From: Rugalucina vietnamica
Taxonomy: Eukaryota; Mollusca; Bivalvia; Lucinida; Lucinidae
Assembly (NCBI GenBank): GCA_964017185.1
Contig: OZ024877.1
Coordinates: forward strand, 61,654,711 to 61,718,710
DNA: 64,000 nt
Direction: 5' to 3'
The translations under genes and the position numbers were made by a program. Shown piece after piece: positions 57,016-64,000 of this stretch. Each line of letters opens with the position of its first letter. Position 1 is the first letter of the stretch. The notes beneath the pieces are model-generated. The model did no database searches, was not told where the DNA came from, and saw nothing but the letters and a program-made list of their open reading frames with translations.

Positions 57016-58008
57016 TTCCCAACTGTGTCAAATAGGAAACAAAATAAATTGTTTGTTGTGGTGGAATGACCAAAAATCAAATGGAATGGCCGAAAATATA
57101 GCATACATATTTTTTTTCCCACAAAATAAATCTAGACTTGACGTGTACCTATGGAATACGTGTTGTTATGATATTGAGTTTTTACTGTGATTCAGCCAAT
57201 TTTATGATAGCACAAATTTTACGGCATCCTGCAATTCTGAGAGGGTTCCAGTATGCTTCTCGGCTTGAACACCAACATATCTGATAATTCCATGATACAG
57301 GTAGCAATGGAAGAGGGAACCAGTGTTTCCCACAGCGCATCTTTAGATTAGACATGAGCTCTACCATGAGACAATTTGTCGTTTGTGCTTTATCTGATCG
57401 TGTAAGATTTTGACCGAACTGCATAGCTACAGAAACTACATGTAGAGCGACCTTACCGATGTATCATTTGAAAATGAACGTATTCAAAGGCCTTTCTCCG
57501 TACATATAAAGAGATTTACCAGAAAAGCAAAGAACGTTATAAGAACTACTGTTTATGTGGTTCTGTGTCTTTGATATTCGCACCTGGAATAACCTGGGAT
57601 AAAACCTGTTTTTCATGCTACGGCTCATATGATAATGCACAGAGGCAGAAAAAAAACGCAACCGACGAAAATAAAAATAGTGTGTAAAAATAATTTTAGA
57701 AATGGAATCGAGATGAATAATGTTATCTAAAATGTGTTATGTCTGAATTTTTCAAGAAAAGTTGGCAAATGTAAAACGTTTTGATGTGCTATCATCGCTA
57801 TTGAGGATTAGAACGGGGATTTGGTATCTGAGAATATAGCTGTTATTTTGATTCTATTCGGACCAATTCACCTGGAGTTTGTTACTATTCGTCATTATAT
57901 TATATCATGCCCTGATAGGTTCTTGATGTTTTGCGATCGTTTGCTCATCATTTTTCTATTCCGTCTGTAAATATCATGAACATTAGTTGATTTAGTACCT
58001 CATCATAA

Positions 58009-58243
58009 GAGCCGCATCGTGAGAAAACCGGATTTTTGCCTAGGCGAAAACCAAGGCGCAGATCAGCTTCGCGGTAACCGCGAAGCTGATCAGCGCCTTT
58101 GTTTTCGCTACTAGGATAGTACAATTCCTCTTCTACTTAAATCCGAAATTTCAAGCTTCTAGCTCTTTTCTGAGTTTGTACAGGCCGGTTTGTGTCGGAC
58201 CTGGTCGGAAATCCCGAAGACCGGTTTTCTCGCGTCGGGGCTC
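58009..58243 (+). mobile_element. Hairpin MITE family A upstream of the second gene
   Basis: GAGCCGCATCGTGAGAAAAC and inverse end, flanked by ATAA duplications, internal palindrome GATCAGCTTCGCGGTAACCG. It sits ~295 nt before the ATG at 58538 and so may border or enter that gene's promoter or 5' UTR. Confidence 0.85.
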
Positions 58244-58786
58244 ATAAAGAAACTGAAAAATTTCGCTCCTTTTGGAAATCATTTGGAAGAATTACCGGAC
58301 CAAAATAACGCAGAGTGGACCAATATTCAAAGCGGATCATCAGACGACAAAATTTGAACGTCTGTGACAGTCACACCATTGCAGACGACAAACGACAAAT
58401 TTCGACTTTCAGACGATAAAAACTGGTATTTCGTGGCAGTCTTTGGTGACTGAGACCTACTTTGTTCAACATTAGACGGAAGACGCTAATATCCAGACGA
58501 CAGTTTCGAATCTTCAGCAGACGACAGTTATGTTACCATGTCCCACAGCAGACGATCTAGCGTTGATTTAAGCGCTGGCGTCGCAGCACCACGTAGCAGA
58601 CGATCTTCTGTCGATTACACCGCACTTGGCGTCGGCCAGATAACTCGTCGGGCGTCGGTAGATTTCAGTTCAGGTGTTGGGACATTGGGATTACCTCTCA
58701 GACCGTCGGTCGATTCAAGTTTTCACGGCGTTGGGACGTCGAGCAGACGACCGTCAGTCGATTACAGTACAGCTGGAGACGAAGGG
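58244..58786 (+). CDS. First exon (5' UTR + coding 58538-58786) of a gene with RRxSVD repeats
   Basis: ATG at 58538 in a good context (TTACCATGTCC) opens 83 codons ending at a GGG/GTAAGT donor (58787). The protein repeats RRSSVD, RRSSVD, RRASVD, RPSVD and RRPSVD about every 16-20 residues, joined by Gly/Ser/Ala linkers. R-R-x-S is the consensus site of basophilic kinases such as PKA, so phosphorylation is a reasonable inference. No known family is recognised. The word CAGACGA recurs in the 5' UTR (58331, 58382, 58412, 58501, 58518) and again in the coding part, where it encodes part of S-R-R. The rest of the gene lies in later exons. Confidence 0.6.
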
Positions 58787-59058
58787 GTAAGTTGCATTTC
58801 TGGCATTTGTTTAATTTTATCGTTACATGATATGCCCTTGTAAACAATGCTTAGTCATGTCGGGACGGACCCAACGCTTACTGGTTACTTAACTTGCACA
58901 ATAGGGAGATAATGCGTCTTGGACCGGTGCAAGCAGGTTTCGACACTCTACCATAAGATCATTGGGTTTCTTGTAACATCAACATTAACATGTGAGGGAG
59001 TGCAACATGGTGGCAATCACCCTTGAAAATACACGTTAAGATGAGGGTTTGGCGAATT

Positions 59059-59059
59059 G

Positions 59060-59111
<52 letters not shown>
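59059..59111 (+). repeat. Poly-A run
   Basis: About 50 A residues in the putative first intron of the 58.5 kb gene, with no SINE or LINE body before it. The rest of 58787-60997 shows no feature that I can support. Confidence 0.9.
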
Positions 59112-59112
<1 letters not shown>

Positions 59113-60997
59113 ACTTGTCTTATCTGTTTTACATTACTTTGCTTTTTTCTTCGGTATGCGCATATTTTATTTTTGCAGTGTGTGTCATGTTACCTCTGAC
59201 AGAACCTGCTCACTGTTACCTTGACATGCGTTGTTAATTACGAGATGTTTGTAACATGTAATCATGAGATGAGTGATAATTGAATCACTGCGTGAGAAAA
59301 CCTGATTCATTCTTGCTACGTAGAGTGATAATGAAACAGATACACCACAGAACGGTCTGCAACGGAGTCGTAGATGTGTCCTTTGCGACAAGTATATTAC
59401 AGCTCACAAGTATGTCTGTGTTTCATTTTTTTGCCCTCGTAGATGCGTACATATAAAAAGTCCAAACAACTAGAACACCCCTCGTATATATGTTACTGTC
59501 TCTATAAGTGTTATTAATCACCCCTCGTGGTTGGTTTGTTATCGGATCAGATAAAGTGATTAAACAGTAGTCAGAATCAGGGAGTCGGATAATCCGTCAG
59601 ATTCGAAGCAGCTGCAACATGTACAGTTTCTAATCGGCTTCGAATACTATTAAGTCTTATAGGTCTAACATTTGGCCCTCTTTTAGTTGACCATGTAGAT
59701 AAGTATTGTGGCCCTTGATAGGTTTAAACCACATTTACACTAAAACTTGAATCGTCACAGTGAACAGCTACAGCCATTGCTGACCACCAGAGCTAGTTTA
59801 TAACTAGAAAGGGTTTGATAGGGTACCAGTCAGCCATAGGACTTGGAGTATCTTTGTTGTTACCTCAATTTCGCTTTCAGGTTCTGTTCCAGTACGTCCA
59901 GTAACGACCAATATCATTTTATTGCAGCAGATATGGCGTTAAGTGTTAAATCTCGTCAAAGTTAATTGGCTAAGAGTTTCATTAACGCAAATGGAGAAAG
60001 CTCTTGGATGCTAATGCCAAGATGGCACCTACCCAAGGTCTAACTTTACAATCATTGCTATTTTATTGATACTTCTTGTACCTTTGTTGGCCTGTTATAC
60101 CTCAGCTGTGGCGTTTTGACATATTTCTTTATATTGTTGTGCAAATAACGTAAATATGAGAAAATGTTCTTTCATCGTATGAGTTTTGAAAAAAGTTGGC
60201 GTGAATTTCTATATAAACTAGTAAACGTGTGGTTGAGGACAGACAATTCGCGTTGCCTTGACTGGTAAATAGTATAGCTACTTTTCATGATACGTTATCT
60301 GACATTACGTGTCCTCGAGACAGGTCAGAGCCCAAGTCATAATAATTAATGTAAAACTGCCGTTGAACCCAGCAAAGAACTCATGATGTATCATGGTCAT
60401 GATGTATATTTAATCATTACTCCCAAACTTCTAATTCTGCGAGAAGACACGTGCGTTCACCTGAGAATATGACAGTTACTATCAGAATTATGTTGTAAAT
60501 AATGATTTTATGTCTCGCAGGAATGTTGCTGCACTCCAACATACCTTGGGTTATTGCAGCAACAAATATAAATAGGCTATTATCTGGTCTGAAACATCAG
60601 TGTTCAATATGATTATAGTGGAAGTGCAGCAAAATAAACGGCTTTTACATATCTCCATGGAGTCAAAAACCTAAATCCGACTGCATTTTACCTAATCTGA
60701 TAACTGCAATTTTATTTGTGTAATTGTCCATGACACTAGTACTCACCTTGACCCGGTGCTTTTGACCTATATTTCACGACTCAGTGACTTTTACGCGGTC
60801 TGTAGCAATGTCAGCTATGTCCAATATAGAATATTGCATGGCAATGCACACCCAAACTGCGAGTTGTCGTTGACAAAAGCCTCACACTGCCGGAAAAGAC
60901 AGTTACATGTAGTAAAGTCAGTATCACCCGCTCTCTAACCAGTCACACACGCAGTCCTACATGTTTCCAGCTCTGTTTACCTTCAAAAGGTGTTCTT

Positions 60998-61190
60998 AAT
61001 AAGCCTGGTGTTTTTATGGGACATAGGCAAACAGTATAGCCCCAGATGATCCCATCTGAGGCTATTTTGTTTGCTTGGAGGAACTTTATTGAAAAATGAA
61101 AAAAATCAAAACCTCCCTGATGTACCTAGAAATGAAACCAAATGATAACGATGGGTGAATCCATTCGTCATTAATGGGTTCAGTTCAATG
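60998..61190 (+). repeat. Dispersed element E, copy 1
   Basis: ATAAGCCTGG..., GGGACATAGGCAAACAG, the inverted pair ATAGCCCCAGATG / CATCTGAGGCTAT and GGGTGAATCCATTCGTCA recur in the same order at 63688-63900. Confidence 0.8.
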
Positions 61191-61646
61191 AAGTTGTACG
61201 CCTCAGTTAAAACCTGAAGCATACCTTGCTATTTTGAAACATCCCGTCCATCCATCTTGTATCTTAAAAAAGCTTTAATGTTTGTGAGATCTATTGATCT
61301 ACAAAAACAAGAACAGTGTGTTAGAGAAATCAGCCTTTGATCAGTTAAACACTTCAGGAAACTTTTTGAAGTGAAATCTTGAGTTTAAAATTTAGATAAA
61401 CTTTCAATTGTTACAAGAGTTCTACTCGAGATGCGTGGAAATAAGCATTATCAGCCAGCAAGCTTCAATACGCTAACTTCACTCCGGTAGGTCCTGGCAA
61501 TGTCACTGCTCCCGTTGAGTTCTCGTTTCTCGGCTTCATCACAGTTTTTTTTTTTTGCGATGCTTCATGTAAGAGCTATGGAGCTATGAAACTTCTAGTC
61601 TTTTTTTTTTTTTTTTTTTTTTTGGCAAGCTGGACGGATACCTTAT

Positions 61647-61797
61647 TTAAGGATTGAAATTCAGATTTTTAGCTTTCATTGGATGATGAAAAACATTAGG
61701 CTGTTTTAATGTCTGTGAAGCCCGAAGGGCTTCTCGGAGACATTAAAACAGCTAATGTTTTTCATCATCCAGTGAAAGCTAAAATCTGAATTTCAAT
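61647..61797. repeat. Long inverted repeat (~70 nt arms)
   Basis: GATTGAAATTCAGATTTTTA through GACATTAAAACAGC forms a near-perfect foldback with a short loop around GAAGCCCGAAGGGCTTC. A T run (61601-61623) precedes it. Noncoding MITE-like hairpin. Confidence 0.85.
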
Positions 61798-62686
61798 ACT
61801 TATATTTACATTTTATATTATCAGTCAAGTATCAGATTTTTAATTGCGCATATCACCGTTCATTTTCATGTTATTTGACATTAAATCCGACTTAACGTAA
61901 TTTTGGAACAGCCAAAACGTCAAATTTTCGCGCCTAACGTCATGGCGATACGCGGCCAACGTCACGTCAACAAGAGTAAACAAACAACGTCACTGGATGA
62001 GTTTTGACGTCAGTCCGCCCATAGGTGTGGCCTCTAGACCACGTGACTTAATGTTTTTCATTGGGAAATGAAGAACATCAAGAAAGATACTTTCATCTAG
62101 GGCGATTGCAATAAAAATGTAAATATTGAAAAATGGCAAATCATCTTCCTCTGTACGCGGGTTGTAAATATTATATAAGTTTTATGTGATATCTTGTGTC
62201 GCCATCCCCCCCTCCCCCCCCCCCTCCTGGCGTATAGACAGAGTCGTATCAGTGTATGGATTTTCTATGTACTTTAAATCATCCCAGTATCAGATTTATC
62301 CAGGTATAAAACATGAAAAACATCTTCTTGCATATTTGCATCTGTTCAAGATCACTGATAAGGATACAATCTTATTAGGTCGAAACACAACAAAATATCT
62401 TCGAGTGCATAATGTGCTGTTGGTTCAATGTTCTGGTAACAAAGCATTACACTGGCTCCCGTCGTCAGACTTTTGTTTTTAAAGTAAACTGAGCCTAAGA
62501 AGAGAGGTAACTCATACAAAAGATATTTGTGGAGGTTATAGAACATGGTAACTATGGGGTAATATTGAACATAGGACGGGAGACAGTCTACAAAAGCATC
62601 GGCACGCACAAAGCTTAAGGCTGGCTTGTCCAACTGAGCCATCTGGTTATCATTTTAATCACTGCCCAGATAATATCTTATGACCC

Positions 62687-62689
<3 letters not shown>

Positions 62690-62744
<55 letters not shown>

Positions 62745-62827
62745 GCACACACACGCACACACAAACACACACAAACACACCCTGGTGAAGTATTGTCAAT
62801 TTGGCGTGTCACCAGTGAAACATTCAG

Positions 62828-62873
<46 letters not shown>
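62690..62873 (+). repeat. (CT)n and (CA)n microsatellites
   Basis: CT units at 62690-62725, CA-rich units at 62726-62780 and pure CA at 62832-62873. Reading frames here are products of the repeat. Confidence 0.95.
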
Positions 62874-62875
<2 letters not shown>

Positions 62876-63153
62876 CTAAGTACATAACGCATGAAATACG
62901 TTTTACAGCAGCGAGGCTTAAGCCTGGCTGCACATAAGATTGCCTCATGCTGGTCGTCATAAATACTAGTCTTATGTTAAATCGCAATAACTTGGCATGA
63001 CATGCACACACATATCAAAAGTCTCATATCTGCATATTTTGTAATTCTGGTCTTAGATACCATCGCATCGTCTTCAGGCAAACGGCTTTTTGTACCAAAA
63101 TAGTTTTAAGACCGGATATTGAAAATGATATTAACTTATTTTTGTTTTGGCAG

Positions 63154-63372
63154 TTATTTGATTTACTGAAAATTCGAAGTTCGCCTGGTTCAAAAAGATT
63201 TCGTGATCGCTGGACTCAGGTCAATGCCAAATATCACATGTACTTTCATAAAAATCAGGACCCAGTTGTTCAAAGCATCGTTAGCTTAACGATATCGTTA
63301 AGACATAAACTTGTGAAGCAAATATCAGCTAAAGTAACAAATACACTGTTATTTTTTGTTGAAAAAATGTGA
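63154..63372 (+). CDS. Possible second exon of the RRxSVD gene, running into a MITE
   Basis: After a TTTGTTTTGGCAG acceptor the frame (phase 0, as left by the 58786 donor) reads LFDLLKIRSSPGSKRFRDRW and then VNAKYHMYFHKNQ, before entering the palindromic MITE at 63259 and ending at a TGA at 63370-63372. The basic, Ser-containing start fits the first exon in style only. If real, the last ~37 residues come from the MITE. No donor is visible before the MITE. Confidence 0.35.
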   Translation, partial: LFDLLKIRSSPGSKRFRDRWTQVNAKYHMYFHKNQDPVVQSIVSLTISLRHKLVKQISAKVTNTLLFFVEKM

Positions 63373-63501
63373 GAATCCTTTGCACTGCAAAGGATTCTCA
63401 CATTTTTTCAACAAAAAATAACAGTGTATTTGTAATATTAACGTTTGAAATTTTAACGAAACGTTAACTAACGACGTCGTTAGTTTTGAACAACTGGGCC
63501 C
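63259..63501. mobile_element. Palindromic MITE with GGGCCCAGTTGTTCAAA ends
   Basis: GGACCCAGTTGTTCAAAGC at the left and GTTTTGAACAACTGGGCCC at the right are inverted, and the centre (63340-63432) is a perfect palindrome with ~46 nt arms around TTGCACTGCAAAGG. Noncoding by nature. Confidence 0.85.
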
Positions 63502-63687
63502 TGATTTAAACACCTAAGATCGAATCATGAACGAAAGTGGACGAGACTGAAGCCGGTTGTTCGATGAAAAGTGATGAAAATGTTTGCTTGGTTGAAGTGC
63601 GTTCAAATGTTTCCAAAATAGACTTTGACTGTTTTAGAATTTGGTTGTTTTGGTATGTATATCACCTCACATGTGTGCATTTATTCA

Positions 63688-63900
63688 TATAAGCCTGGCT
63701 TCCCCATTTATGGGACATAGATAAACGGAATAGCCCCAGATGTGACGCCGCAGAACGCGGCGTCCCATCTGGGGCTATTCTGTTTGCTTAGAGAATTGAA
63801 ATTGATAAAAATTTAAAAATCACTCCTGTCGCCCCTACAAATGAAAGTGGACTCGTCCTAATGATAATGATGGGAAAATCCATTCGTCAAATATGGGTTA
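63688..63900 (+). repeat. Dispersed element E, copy 2
   Basis: Same order of words as 60998-61190, with a larger central palindrome (GACGCCGCAGAACGCGGCGTC) between ATAGCCCCAGATG and CATCTGGGGCTAT. From 63901 to the end I see nothing more. Confidence 0.8.
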
Positions 63901-64000
63901 AGATCAGGTCAGGGTACTCATGGATTCAAATAAGGCTATTGTTTCTAAGAAATCTTAATCGTAACTCTCTTATTGAAGGTTTACGGGCGCACCGTCATGT

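Noticed and set aside
62680-63011. Short proteins of Thr-His or Cys-Val repeats
   Set aside because: Translation of CA/GT microsatellites.

Overview
This is eukaryotic, intron-rich DNA, most likely from a mollusc and probably a bivalve. The signs are long introns packed with short transposons, tRNA-derived SINEs with a CGACGTTAAAC-type tail, Helitron-like elements built of ~147-160 bp tandem monomers, and hairpin MITEs. The species cannot be named from the sequence alone.

Layout. (1) Positions 604-44580 (+) hold one large gene. I traced 33 exons by AG/GT borders and reading phase; every junction closes in frame, giving about 1,725 codons ending at a TAA at 44578-44580. The 5' end lies left of the window. 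The product is a type I membrane receptor of the LDL-receptor-related class: YWTD-type beta-propeller, EGF, Thr/Pro linker, propeller, EGF, propeller, EGF, six sushi domains, LDLa, sushi, LDLa, two sushi, one transmembrane helix, and a tail with NPxY sorting motifs. Sushi and LDLa domains sit one per exon in symmetric 1-1 phase. (2) Its introns are a transposon museum: five Helitron-like tandem-repeat elements, a ~4.7 kb element with subterminal repeats, a retroelement with a YLDD reverse transcriptase plus truncated copies, hairpin MITEs, and a ~6.9 kb DNA transposon (24.45-31.35 kb, coding strand -) whose two-exon gene encodes zinc fingers, a FEN1/XPG-like nuclease domain and a Cys-rich C-terminus. 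(3) 45-58 kb is mostly intergenic: a hAT-like nonautonomous element, SINEs, a local duplication in which each copy received a different transposon, and a 5'-truncated LINE (51.84-56.07 kb, -). (4) At 58.5 kb a second gene starts on +; its first coding exon encodes repeated RRxSVD motifs, with a possible second exon at 63.15 kb.

The main gene also shows repeated partial duplication of its own exons (near 4.96, 17.02, 32.41, 43.16 and 43.48 kb) and transposon ends lying 7 nt from splice acceptors. The best candidates for something under-described are the nuclease-bearing transposon, the set of Helitron-like elements sharing one end design with different sequences, and the receptor architecture itself.
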